Shown: positions 11,226 through 19,603 of the stretch, one piece after another
Layout of the letters: each line of letters begins with the position of its first letter
Position numbering within the stretch: the stretch's first letter is position 1
Assembly (NCBI RefSeq): GCF_019402665.1
Contig: NZ_VSST01000084.1
Location: 367 to 64,366 of the forward strand
Length of the DNA stretch: 64,000 nt
Direction of reading: 5' to 3'
Source of the DNA: Bradyrhizobium canariense
GTDB lineage: Bacteria; Pseudomonadota; Alphaproteobacteria; Rhizobiales; Xanthobacteraceae
Program-made: the position numbers and the translations under genes
The notes under the pieces: generated by a model
The model's input: the letters and a program-made list of their open reading frames with translations, nothing else
The model's database searches: none
Told to the model about the DNA's origin: nothing

Positions 11226-12026
11226 TTACACGCTCATCGACATCGATGAACCTGCAGTCGCTGAGGCGCCTTGTCCCTGCCCGCCCTGCCGCTGCATCAA
11301 CTGCGCGAACAGATCGTACGCCGAATTACGAGAGCTGGAGGCGCCCGGGACCGTCGTCGACATCTTGAAGCCGTCGGCGTAGGTGACGGTGGTGGTGGTC
11401 GATCCGTCGGCGCCGGTCGTCGAGGTCGAGGTCGAGCCGCCCTTGGCCTGCGAGGAGGAATCCGAGCCGCTGCCGGACGCATCGCCCGCACCTTGCGCGT
11501 GATGGTGGCCGCGATGGCCGCTCTTCAGCGCCTTCGACATCTCATCGAGGCTGACGCTGCCGTCCGTGTTCGAATCCAGCTTCGAGAAAACGTCGTCGGC
11601 CTGCGCGAGGTTGGTGCCGCCGGCACCGAGCGCATTCTCGAATTCCAATTTGGTGATCTTGCCGTCGCCATCGCCATCGATCTGCGAGAACAGATCCTTC
11701 AGGGCGGCGTCGCGGCGCGTCGAGGACGAGGACGAGGACGTCGAACTCGACGAGGTCGAGCCGGCAGTGCTGCTCGTACTGTCCGAGGATTGGCTCTGCG
11801 CGGCGAACAGCGCGTTCATCGTCTCCGGCGAGATCTGCGGGGTTTTGCCCGCATTGACCGATGAGGTCGCGCCGGTCGTGCTGTTGCTGCCGCTGTCGAT
11901 CGCGAACGGATTGGTCGCAGGCTTTTGCGAGGACCCCGTCTTCTGCGTCGACGTGGACGATTTCGAATTTGTCAGCGACTGGATCGCGTCGAGCGCGCTC
12001 GATACGGCCCCAAGAGCGAACAACAT
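11226..12026 (-). CDS. Ser/Thr-rich EF-hand calcium-binding protein
   Basis: A 266-residue protein with two canonical EF-hand loops in the middle (DGDGDGKITKLE and DSNTDGSVSLDE), flanked by low-complexity Ser/Thr/Gly tracts. The chosen ATG has a ggag site eight bases upstream; the open frame runs 12 codons further up. The N-terminus (MLFALGAVSSALDAIQSLT) is hydrophobic but is not a clear signal peptide. It resembles a class of rhizobial EF-hand proteins with Ser-rich linkers that I believe are common but uncharacterised. A calcium sensor or surface protein role is guesswork. Confidence 0.75.
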   Translation of the reverse strand: MLFALGAVSSALDAIQSLTNSKSSTSTQKTGSSQKPATNPFAIDSGSNSTTGATSSVNAGKTPQISPETMNALFAAQSQSSDSTSSTAGSTSSSSTSSSSSSTRRDAALKDLFSQIDGDGDGKITKLEFENALGAGGTNLAQADDVFSKLDSNTDGSVSLDEMSKALKSGHRGHHHAQGAGDASGSGSDSSSQAKGGSTSTSTTGADGSTTTTVTYADGFKMSTTVPGASSSRNSAYDLFAQLMQRQGGQGQGASATAGSSMSMSV

Positions 12027-12276
12027 TGCACAACTCCAACCGATGCGGCATGCCGCGGCCAATGTTCTGTTCAGGTGAAGTCAGCAAGCGCCGTGCCAGC
12101 GCAAAAAGCTCAATGAAATCCGCTTTCACCGCACTTTGCACGGCCGGGAACACCGGCAATTCATGCCGGGCGCGGCAGAAATTTCCGCCCACAGGAAGCA
12201 CGCCGCCCCTGCATTGCCCGGCTGAGAGGCCCATGTTAGGCGAGTCCATCTTTCACGGCCGCCACGGGAAACCGCC

Positions 12277-12978
12277 ATGACCCAAGCCTTCGCTCCCCGC
12301 CCCCTGGCAATCGCGCCCTCGATCCTGGCTTCGGATTTCTCCAGGCTCGGCGAGGAGGTGCGCGCCGTGGACGCCGCCGGAGCCGACTGGATCCATCTCG
12401 ACGTCATGGACGGGCACTTCGTTCCCAACATCTCGTATGGCCCCGACGTCATCAAGGCGATGCGTCCGCACACCAAGAAGATCTTCGACGCGCATCTGAT
12501 GATCTCGCCCTGCGACCCCTATCTCGAGGCCTTCGCGAAAGCCGGCTGCGACCACATCACCGTGCATGCCGAGGCCGGTCCTCATCTGCACCGCTCGCTT
12601 CAGGCGATCCGCGCACTCGGCAAGAAGGCCGGCGTTTCGCTCAATCCGGGCACGCCGATCAGCGCACTCGAATACGTCCTGGACCTGGTCGACCTCGTGC
12701 TGGTGATGTCGGTCAATCCCGGCTTCGGCGGCCAGGCCTTCATCCCCTCCGCGATCGGCAAGATCCGCGACATCCGCGCAATGACAGCGGGCCGCCCGAT
12801 CGACATCGAGGTCGATGGCGGCGTCGGCGCCGACGTCGCAGGTCCCCTGGCCGCGGCCGGGGCCAACGCCTTCGTCGCCGGCACGTCCGTGTTTAGGGGC
12901 GGCACGCAGGACGCCTACAAGACCAACATCGCCGCGATCCGCAACGCCGCCGCGGCTGCACGCGACGAGGCGATCTGA
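12277..12978 (+). CDS. rpe: Ribulose-phosphate 3-epimerase
   Basis: A 233-residue TIM-barrel enzyme interconverting ribulose 5-phosphate and xylulose 5-phosphate in the pentose phosphate and Calvin cycles. APSILASDFSRLGEEV, HLDVMDGHFVPNISYGP (metal-binding His and catalytic Asp), VMSVNPGFGGQAFIP and the phosphate-binding EVDGGVGADVA are all present. Length is normal. It stands alone here and diverges from the EF-hand gene across a 250-base gap. A gggaaa site precedes the ATG. Confidence 0.95.
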   Translation: MTQAFAPRPLAIAPSILASDFSRLGEEVRAVDAAGADWIHLDVMDGHFVPNISYGPDVIKAMRPHTKKIFDAHLMISPCDPYLEAFAKAGCDHITVHAEAGPHLHRSLQAIRALGKKAGVSLNPGTPISALEYVLDLVDLVLVMSVNPGFGGQAFIPSAIGKIRDIRAMTAGRPIDIEVDGGVGADVAGPLAAAGANAFVAGTSVFRGGTQDAYKTNIAAIRNAAAAARDEAI

Positions 12979-13128
12979 GGGCCCGCTCGGCTCCGCAGAC
13001 GTGCGGCTTCTACGGGTGCTGCGGCGCGCAATGCCTAAATTTGCAACCTTGATCCGTACTCCTCCGGGCTTCCCTGATTCGCGCAAATCACCGCTAGTGA
13101 TTCTTGCCTGTTTTCGCGGGAGCACATC

Positions 13129-13269
13129 ATGACGACGACCCTGGTTTGGACTGGCGTGGCGTTGTGGCTTGGTTTTTGTGCGTTTGTTGTGTTTGGTCCA
13201 TCGGCCGGACCGGTGAAGGTCTCGGCTCGCTCGACCCGCATCGCTCGTCGCGACTGGTATCGGGCCTGA
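13129..13269 (+). CDS. Small single-pass membrane protein (46 residues)
   Basis: A short open frame, ATG to TGA, preceded by gggag at a good distance (cgcgggagcacatcatg). Residues 4-24 are strongly hydrophobic (LVWTGVALWLGFCAFVVFG), followed by a basic tail rich in Arg. The layout is a membrane anchor with a cytoplasmic or membrane-bound basic tail. No family recognised. It lies about 150 bases after rpe in an otherwise empty gap. The Shine-Dalgarno site and coherent topology support it, but conservation is untested. Confidence 0.5.
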   Translation: MTTTLVWTGVALWLGFCAFVVFGPSAGPVKVSARSTRIARRDWYRA

Positions 13270-13471
13270 CCCCATGCAGATCGCGCTCGTGAAGCGTCAG
13301 CCGAAGCGCCGGTGCCGCATCCCGCGGCGCCCACATCCCGACCTCGATTTCTTCTTCGGTCGGCTCGAACGCACCGAAGGCGAGATGCGCGACGACACCG
13401 GGCCCGAGACGGGCCTGGATCACCCGCTCCGGTCACCGCGCCGGCAATGAATTCTTTTCTGGACCAAGCTC

Positions 13472-13663
13472 ATGAAGCCGCATTGCCCGAACTGCCTGAA
13501 GGAAATGACCAAGGCATCCGCGTCGCGTAATCTGTTCAACTGCGAGCCCTGCCGCGAGATCATCCAGTTCTTCGGCGGCAGCGCGGATCACGGCGAGCCG
13601 GGGCCGCAATTCTCCTGGCCGATCCGCCGCAAGCGCTCCGTCCACACCGCTCACGCGGCCTGA
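13472..13663 (+). CDS. Small zinc-ribbon-like protein (63 residues)
   Basis: A 63-residue frame with two CxxC pairs 16 residues apart (CPNC at residues 5-8, CEPC at 25-28), a spacing fit for a zinc ribbon, followed by a basic C-terminus. No family recognised. The ATG lacks a clear Shine-Dalgarno site, which lowers confidence. It converges with the kinase gene, ending 25 bases before that gene's stop. Confidence 0.45.
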   Translation: MKPHCPNCLKEMTKASASRNLFNCEPCREIIQFFGGSADHGEPGPQFSWPIRRKRSVHTAHAA

Positions 13664-13687
13664 ACCTCCACGATCCAGAGCGCGGCC

Positions 13688-15112
13688 CTATCCGACCTCC
13701 TCGCCCGCATCCGCAGCCATTCGCGGCGGCCGGACCACGGTGACGGTGCAGGCCGCTTCCGAGGCCACCTTGGCCGAGACGCTGCCGAGCAGCGTGCGCC
13801 TGAACGAGCCCTGCCGCGCGCCGATGATGACGTGGTCGACGTGGTTGACCTCGCAAAACTCCAGGATGGCCGCCGCGGGATCGACGGCTTCCAGCACGTG
13901 AGCCGACAGCCGGCTCTCATCGAGCTTGAGCGGAGTGGCCCAGTGCCTGAGCGCCACCAACCGGTCGATATGCTTGTTGGAGCCCTGCTCATCCAGCGTC
14001 CTGTCAATCGCGATGCGGTTGAGCTTCAGCACGTTGAGACATGCGAGCCGCGCCGACGGCAGCGTGGCGAGAATGCGTTCCGTCGTCATGCGCAGAGCCT
14101 CGTTCAACTCCGGCTCGCCTTCCGCCGTATCGAGCGCGACCGCAACGATCGGGCTCGATGCGATTTGGGCTGCGACATCCGATTTCGCGCGGGGCGCCAT
14201 GACACCCTGGTTGAACCGGCGGCGCCATGCGACGCTGAGCGGATCGCGCTTCATTCGCTCCGAGCGCATCGTGAGCCTGATTTGGTCCGGATGGGTCAGA
14301 TCGAAGGCGAGTTGCGACGCCGTCGGATAGCGCCGCACCGGCTCGATCTCGAGGCATCGCAGCGCCACCTCCTGGAGCCAGGGCGGATAGTCGGCGCGCA
14401 AGCCGCGCGGCGGGTGCGGATCGCGCCACAGCCGGCGCCGCATCGCACGCAGCGTCTCGCCCTCGCCGAACGGCCGCTCGCCGGTCGTGAAGAAATAGAG
14501 CAGCACGCCAAGCGAGAACAGATCGCTGCGCGGATCGTCGCGCACCCCCGACAGCCGTTCCGGCGCCATATAGGGCGCGGTGCCGTAAGGAAGGCGGAAT
14601 TCCTCCTGCAACAGGTCCGGCAGATGGTTGTGATGCGACAGGCCATAGTCGATCAGCACCGCCTCGCCGCTCTCGCGGAACATGATGCTGCTCGGCTTGA
14701 TGTCGTGATGGATCACGTTCTGCCGGTGCAAATCCGCGAGCCCCGTCGCGATCCTGGCGACGAGCTGCCGCGCCTCGTCATACGGCAGCGGCAGGTCGGG
14801 CAACCGCTTGTAAAGCGTGGTCCCGGAGATGCGCTCGATCACGACATAGGCCTGGTGGGCGAAATCGCCGGTGCCGAAACATGAGGGCACGTGCGGCCCG
14901 GCCAGCCGCGGCAGGATCATCATCTCCATCTCGAAGGAGACGATCGCGGCAGGGTCCTCGCCCTCCGACACCCGCGGAATTTTCATCAGCAGCGGCACGT
15001 CGAGGCCGGGACGGGTGACGGTCCACAGCGTCGCCATTCCGCCGGCATGGACGCACTCGCCGATCGTGTAGCCGTCGATCGCTGCGCCTGATTTGACGAG
15101 GGGTTTCGGCAT
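13688..15112 (-). CDS. Atypical Ser/Thr protein kinase fused to a UspA domain
   Basis: A 474-residue protein. Residues 15-270 are a Hanks-type kinase: AGGMATLW glycine loop, K44 (LLMKIPR), HHD at 135-137, DYG at 155-157 and APE (YMAPERLS). Two core residues are unusual: HRD is HHD, and the Asn after KP (normally KPxN) is Ser142, so magnesium binding may be altered. Residues 330-470 form a UspA-like domain ending IIGARQGSFRRTLLGSVS, the nucleotide-binding signature of universal stress proteins. It starts six bases after the metallophosphoesterase stop, suggesting a kinase-phosphatase operon. Whether it phosphorylates targets or acts as a pseudokinase is open. Confidence 0.85.
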   Translation of the reverse strand: MPKPLVKSGAAIDGYTIGECVHAGGMATLWTVTRPGLDVPLLMKIPRVSEGEDPAAIVSFEMEMMILPRLAGPHVPSCFGTGDFAHQAYVVIERISGTTLYKRLPDLPLPYDEARQLVARIATGLADLHRQNVIHHDIKPSSIMFRESGEAVLIDYGLSHHNHLPDLLQEEFRLPYGTAPYMAPERLSGVRDDPRSDLFSLGVLLYFFTTGERPFGEGETLRAMRRRLWRDPHPPRGLRADYPPWLQEVALRCLEIEPVRRYPTASQLAFDLTHPDQIRLTMRSERMKRDPLSVAWRRRFNQGVMAPRAKSDVAAQIASSPIVAVALDTAEGEPELNEALRMTTERILATLPSARLACLNVLKLNRIAIDRTLDEQGSNKHIDRLVALRHWATPLKLDESRLSAHVLEAVDPAAAILEFCEVNHVDHVIIGARQGSFRRTLLGSVSAKVASEAACTVTVVRPPRMAADAGEEVG

Positions 15113-15118
15113 CGGCCT

Positions 15119-15859
15119 CTAGCGCCCCTGCGACAGCCGGTCGGCGAGCCAATGCGGCAGGCCGTTCTCACGGATCCGGTTCGCGGCCGTCTCGACGTCG
15201 TAGGGCGCGCGGCAATAGGTGATCTGGCACGAGACCGTGTCGAACAGCGCGAAAGCCGCGGATGGATCGCTATCGCGCGGCTGGCCGACCGAGCCGAGCA
15301 CAGCAAGCCATTGCCGCCCGCGCAGCAGCGGTACGGAGACGTCGGTCTTGGGCACGAGTCCCGACATCTTCGCCGTCACCGACATCGAATAGATCGCCGG
15401 GCGGTGGATGTGGCCGCAGAACGTGACATGAGCTGGCGTCGCGATCAGGCTTTTGGCGGCGTCGGCGGTCGATCGGACATAGCGCCAGCTTCGGGGGCTG
15501 GAGGCTTCCGAATGCACGAACAGGCGATCGCCGTCCTCCACCAGCATCGGCAATTCCGCCAGGAACCGCCGCTGCGCGGTGTCGAGCCGGCCGCGGGTCC
15601 ATTCGATTGCGACCTGCGCCCCGGCATTCATGGTCTCGGCCGAGGAATTCACCGCCTGGTCATGATTGCCGCGCACGGCGACGGCGCCCTGGGCGACCAG
15701 CTCCATCGCGGTATCCACCACCCATTCCGGATCGGCGCCATAGCCGACAAAGTCGCCAAGCAGGATGAACCGCTCGGCGCCGCGCGCCCGCGCGACCTTC
15801 AGGCACGCCTCGAACGCCTGCCGGTTGCCGTGGATGTCCGAGAAGACAGCGAGAAGCAC
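15119..15859 (-). CDS. Calcineurin-like metallophosphoesterase
   Basis: A 246-residue phosphoesterase with the full metal-binding set: D8 and H10 (FSDIHGN), D36 (LLGDFVGYG), N65-H66-D67 (RGNHD), H116, and H150/H152 (CGHIH). It resembles the YfcE/PrpE-type family, which includes protein phosphatases, Ap4A hydrolases and cyclic-nucleotide phosphodiesterases. It starts at GTG with a strong ggagg site. The kinase-UspA gene follows after six bases, so the natural proposal is that it opposes that kinase or removes a nucleotide bound by the UspA domain. That pairing is inference from context. Confidence 0.87.
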   Translation of the reverse strand: MLLAVFSDIHGNRQAFEACLKVARARGAERFILLGDFVGYGADPEWVVDTAMELVAQGAVAVRGNHDQAVNSSAETMNAGAQVAIEWTRGRLDTAQRRFLAELPMLVEDGDRLFVHSEASSPRSWRYVRSTADAAKSLIATPAHVTFCGHIHRPAIYSMSVTAKMSGLVPKTDVSVPLLRGRQWLAVLGSVGQPRDSDPSAAFALFDTVSCQITYCRAPYDVETAANRIRENGLPHWLADRLSQGR

Positions 15860-15976
15860 GCACCCTCCAACCCTCGAACCTTATTGGGAGCCGATAAGGC
15901 CAAATTGAGGGAGGTCAAGAACATGCGCCAGCGGCGCGCGGTTTGCCAGCGGTGCCCTGTTGCGATGGTGAAGAGC

Positions 15977-16582
15977 CTATTGCTCGTCCTTCGGCGGCAT
16001 CCGGGGCGGCGGAATCGGGGTGAACACAGCGCCCTGCGCGCCGGCCGGTGGGGCCAGGAATTCGCCGGTCGAGGAATCGCCTCCGCTCGTCTCCATGATG
16101 GTCTTGGGCGTCACATACTCCCTGACCATGTCGATCAGGCTGCCATCGCCGCCGCCGAAATCGGCGGCCCGGCCGCCTTGCGGATGTCCCAGCGCGATCT
16201 CGTTCTCCGCCGCGTGGGTCTTGTCGGCCAGCCTGTCATTGTAGGGCACACGAAAGGCGCGCGGGATGCCGCTCGGCCGATTGTCCTCGTCGAGCTGCTC
16301 GACCCAGAGATAGATCGAGCCGGGATCGCCCTCGAGCGAATGCGGCTCGACGATGCGGGCCTTCAGCAGCTTGAAGGAGACCGGCAGCCGGTCGGCGCTG
16401 GCCCAGCCGAGCAGCCCGCGCATTTCCGTGAAGCTGACGACATAGAAGGCGCTGGTCACGACCACCGCGACCGCCTTGAACGACCAGTGCAGCCGCGCAT
16501 AGACGAGCACGACCAGCAGCAGCGCGCCGATCACGGCGTAGGCTACCGATAGCGTGAGGATGACCGTCTGCAAGCTAGTCAC
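15977..16582 (-). CDS. Hypothetical two-helix membrane protein of an ExbB-like operon
   Basis: A 201-residue protein with two N-terminal hydrophobic helices (about 9-28 and 36-52), a soluble middle and a Pro/Gly-rich C-terminus (PIPPPRMPPKDEQ). No family recognised. Its ATG lies within the end of the preceding gene (8-base overlap), so it is translationally coupled to it. Third gene of a trio headed by an ExbB/TolQ-like channel. The two-helix plus soluble-domain design fits an accessory subunit of an ion-driven envelope machine, but that is inference. Confidence 0.75.
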   Translation of the reverse strand: MTSLQTVILTLSVAYAVIGALLLVVLVYARLHWSFKAVAVVVTSAFYVVSFTEMRGLLGWASADRLPVSFKLLKARIVEPHSLEGDPGSIYLWVEQLDEDNRPSGIPRAFRVPYNDRLADKTHAAENEIALGHPQGGRAADFGGGDGSLIDMVREYVTPKTIMETSGGDSSTGEFLAPPAGAQGAVFTPIPPPRMPPKDEQ

Positions 16583-17261
16583 GGCGCACCCTCACAGCGT
16601 TCCTGCTCACACCGGTGTTCGGGTCGAGATCGGCGCCGTTGCGCCAGCCGCTGCGGAACGTCTCCAGCAGCGATTTCGGCCGCTGGTCCACATTGACGAC
16701 CTTGCCTTCGGCATCGAGCCGGAACCGCACCGCTGTCTTCTCGTCGCCGGTGTGATCGACCGTGAACTTGTTATCGAAGATCACCTGCGCCGTCGGATTG
16801 AGTTTTTGCACCTTCACATTGGCCGTCACGGGCTCGCCGGTGGTGGCCACGAAATGTGAGACATTGACGGTGTATTCGCCGGCGACGATGCCGCGCACCG
16901 TGACGATCTCCTCGCGGATCGGCGAAGCAATCTTCTTGCCGTTGACCATGATGAAGTCGTTGGCTCCGCCCCGGTCGTCGCGGTCGAGCGTGAGGAAGCC
17001 GGCCTCGCGGTGGCGATACCAGGCGATGTTGCCGGCGGGATCCTGCACGAACAGATCGAGATCGTCGGGGTGGCTGTCCGGCCAGTCCAGCGTGATCATG
17101 AACTCGGCCTTGGAATCGATCTTGCCGTCCTTGGCGTCCGGCGAGACCGCGAGCAGCGCGAGGAAGAACAGGAAAGCGATCACCTGGAGCGCCTTGAACA
17201 GCATCACGCCCAAGGGATCGAACGGCTCCTCGCGCGGATAGAGACCGAAATCATCCATCAT
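16575..17261 (-). CDS. Membrane-anchored beta-rich protein, possible ExbD-position subunit
   Basis: A 228-residue protein with a short N-terminus, one hydrophobic helix (about 20-41, FKALQVIAFLFFLALLAVSP) and a long periplasmic domain. This ExbD/TolR-like topology is what one expects beside an ExbB gene, yet the domain does not look like ExbD. The stretch EFMITLDWPDSHPDDLDLFV resembles beta-sandwich domains of the YfaP/DUF2135 kind. An Asp (FDPLG) lies just before the helix, near where ExbD keeps its proton-carrying Asp. The start overlaps the channel gene's stop by four bases. Function unknown. Confidence 0.75.
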   Translation of the reverse strand: MMDDFGLYPREEPFDPLGVMLFKALQVIAFLFFLALLAVSPDAKDGKIDSKAEFMITLDWPDSHPDDLDLFVQDPAGNIAWYRHREAGFLTLDRDDRGGANDFIMVNGKKIASPIREEIVTVRGIVAGEYTVNVSHFVATTGEPVTANVKVQKLNPTAQVIFDNKFTVDHTGDEKTAVRFRLDAEGKVVNVDQRPKSLLETFRSGWRNGADLDPNTGVSRNAVRVRRD

Positions 17262-18046
17262 GTCGCGATTCCAGCGCCCTTGATTCCAGAACCCTTGCGC
17301 TCCAGCACCGGCGTCACATAGGTCTCGGTCAGCACCACCGCATCCGAGAACACCTTCTGGGTCGCGGCGTCCAGCATGTAGTACTGGATGCGGACCAGGA
17401 TCGAGCCGACGAGACCCGCCAGCGTCGTGTACATCGCGACCGCCATGCCGTCGCTCATCAACCCCATCGAGGATCGCATCGCGACCTTGTCGGCGGCATC
17501 CAGCCCCGCGATCGGCGCCAGCATGATGATGAAGCCGACGATGGTGCCGAGCAGGCCGAGCTTCATCAGCGTATCCGAGACGAAGGCGCCGAAGCCGTTG
17601 GAGCCGCGCAGCCGGTCGGCGAGCGTGCGCAGCAATAGCGTCTGGTCGACGGGGCGGTAGTCCTGCGCCGCCGCCTTGGTCACGAGACTCTCGATGTGGT
17701 CCCGCACCAGCCCGCGTGGCAGCGCGGCTGCGCCGCCGGCCTCGAGCGCCCTGCCGCCCTCGAGCGCCGCGAGCACCGCGCGGCAGCGCCGGGCTGCAGC
17801 GCCCTCACGGGCAATGGCCCGCGTACGCAGGAAGCAGTGACCGCAAGTGACGACATAGAGCAGCGCGATCAAGCTGGAAATGTAGGTCCGGTCCGAAATC
17901 AGCATCAGGCGGATCAGGCCGAACCGCCACAGCAGCACGACGGCGAAGATCGAAAGCCCGGTGAAGATCATCCAGAACAGGAGCGCACTGCGCTCGGAGG
18001 GGTCGGCAGCAGGCCCCGCGATCGGCCCAATCGTCATCGAACTCAT
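17258..18046 (-). CDS. MotA/TolQ/ExbB-like proton channel protein
   Basis: A 262-residue inner-membrane protein. The C-terminal half has the ExbB/TolQ/MotA pattern (DTLMKLGLLGTIVGFIIML, then MSDGMAVAMYTTLAGLVGS). Two more helices lie at about 20-42 and 54-70. I chose the ATG at 18046 because aggag lies nine bases upstream; the open frame extends 41 codons further without a site. It heads an overlapping three-gene unit with no ExbD, TolR, TonB or TolA recognisable nearby. Predicted to couple ion flow to work by the downstream anchored proteins. Confidence 0.85.
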   Translation of the reverse strand: MSSMTIGPIAGPAADPSERSALLFWMIFTGLSIFAVVLLWRFGLIRLMLISDRTYISSLIALLYVVTCGHCFLRTRAIAREGAAARRCRAVLAALEGGRALEAGGAAALPRGLVRDHIESLVTKAAAQDYRPVDQTLLLRTLADRLRGSNGFGAFVSDTLMKLGLLGTIVGFIIMLAPIAGLDAADKVAMRSSMGLMSDGMAVAMYTTLAGLVGSILVRIQYYMLDAATQKVFSDAVVLTETYVTPVLERKGSGIKGAGIAT

Positions 18047-18225
18047 GCTGCACCGCTCCTGGCCGTGAATACCGCCCATTAGATCAAAGCCGCCGCGCCC
18101 GGTCCAAAGAGCCATGCCCAATCCGGCTTGGGAAATTTGCCCGAGCTGCCATCCTGCCGATCCCCGCAATTGGCAAGGCGCGGCGGCGTTGTTAGGCTGA
18201 CCTTAGCAAACTTTGGGGTGATCGC

Positions 18226-19596
18226 ATGCGTCTTGTGCTTCAGCTTGTCGCCCGTCTGTTTCTCATCGTCGTGCTCTGCCTTGGTGCGGCGACCATCTGG
18301 GCCACGTTCGACGCCTATCGCAGCGTCGACCGGGCGACCGCGGCCTCGGCGCAGCGGGTCGCCCAGGCGCTTCAGGCCCTGTATTGGCACGAATTCTTGT
18401 TGCGTAGCAGCAGAACACGCGAGCAGCTTCTGCCGGTTCCGGAGTGGCGCACGCTGGAGACGATGAAGCTGATCTCCCCTGGCGTCTGCGTCGAATTCCA
18501 ACCTGCCATCGCATTCGAAAAGCCGCTCTGCGGCCAGAGTGAGGGGCTCGGCAAGGCGCCGCCGCGCTGGTTCGCGTCGATTGTGCCGACCTTCCTTGGC
18601 GGCCATGCCGAAGTGATACGGCCGGTCAGTCCCCGCGCGGCGACCGCCGGAACGGTGGTCGCGACGCCGGATGAAGCGGCCGCCATCTCGCTCGCCTGGG
18701 AGTACATCCTCAACGTGATCGACGTGGCGCTTTTGATGGCGGCGGCGATCGCGCTCCTGGCTTCGCTCGCGATTGCGCATGCGCTGGCGCCGGCGCGCAC
18801 GATCGTGACCGCCTTGCAGCGCATGGCCCGCGGCCAGTATCGCACGAAACTGCCGCGCTTCCGCTCGATGGAGCTGGCGATGATCGGCAGCGCCGTCGAC
18901 GAGCTCGGCGGCCGGTTGGAGGAAGCGACCGAGCAGCGCGCGGCGCTGACGCGGCGCCTGATCGAGATCCGCGACGATGAACGCCGCGCGCTCGCCCGCG
19001 AGCTGCACGACGAGTTCGGACAAAATCTCTCGGCCATCCTCGCCTTCGCGAACACAATCGAGACGGCGAGCACGAAGGCAGACAAGCGCAACGACATCGT
19101 GCAGGACGCGCGGATGATCTCGCAGGCCACGCATCATCTGATGGCCTCGCTGCGCGACGCGCTGAAGCGCCTGCGCAATCCCCTGCCCGCCGAGCTTGGA
19201 CTGGAGGCGAGCCTCGTGAATTTGGTGGATAGCTGGCGCTCGCAGAGCTCGGCGCGGCCGACGATTCAGCTCGATCTCAGGGGCGACCTCACCGACATCA
19301 GCGGCCCGGCCGCCACCACCGCCTATCGCGTCGCGCAGGAATGCCTGACCAACGCGCTGCGCCACGGCGCGGCACGCGAGATTTCGCTCAGCGTGGAACG
19401 GAGCGCGGGCGACGACGATGCATTGCTGATCCGTGTCGACGACGATGGCGGCGGCGACGCAGCACGCGTCAAGCAGTCGGCCGGTTTCGGCCTCACGGGC
19501 ATCCGCGAGCGCGTCGCAGCGGCCGGCGGTTCATTCTCCATCCTGCCCGCCCGAGGCGGACTCAGCGTCGCCGCCACCATCCCGCTCGCCGCATGA
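18226..19596 (+). CDS. Sensor histidine kinase, NarL/MoxY type
   Basis: A 456-residue kinase. An N-terminal helix (6-28) and a second at about 165-187 bracket a periplasmic sensor resembling LapD/MoxY N-terminal domains; a HAMP-like linker follows. The HisKA_3 box carries H261 (ARELHDEFGQNLSAIL) and the ATPase end has NALRHGAAR and GFGLTGIRERV. It is followed after seven bases by a NarL-type response regulator, so the two form a two-component pair. Signal unknown. The gene diverges from the ExbB-like operon across a 180-base gap. Confidence 0.9.
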   Translation: MRLVLQLVARLFLIVVLCLGAATIWATFDAYRSVDRATAASAQRVAQALQALYWHEFLLRSSRTREQLLPVPEWRTLETMKLISPGVCVEFQPAIAFEKPLCGQSEGLGKAPPRWFASIVPTFLGGHAEVIRPVSPRAATAGTVVATPDEAAAISLAWEYILNVIDVALLMAAAIALLASLAIAHALAPARTIVTALQRMARGQYRTKLPRFRSMELAMIGSAVDELGGRLEEATEQRAALTRRLIEIRDDERRALARELHDEFGQNLSAILAFANTIETASTKADKRNDIVQDARMISQATHHLMASLRDALKRLRNPLPAELGLEASLVNLVDSWRSQSSARPTIQLDLRGDLTDISGPAATTAYRVAQECLTNALRHGAAREISLSVERSAGDDDALLIRVDDDGGGDAARVKQSAGFGLTGIRERVAAAGGSFSILPARGGLSVAATIPLAA

Positions 19597-19603
19597 GGCC
19601 GGC

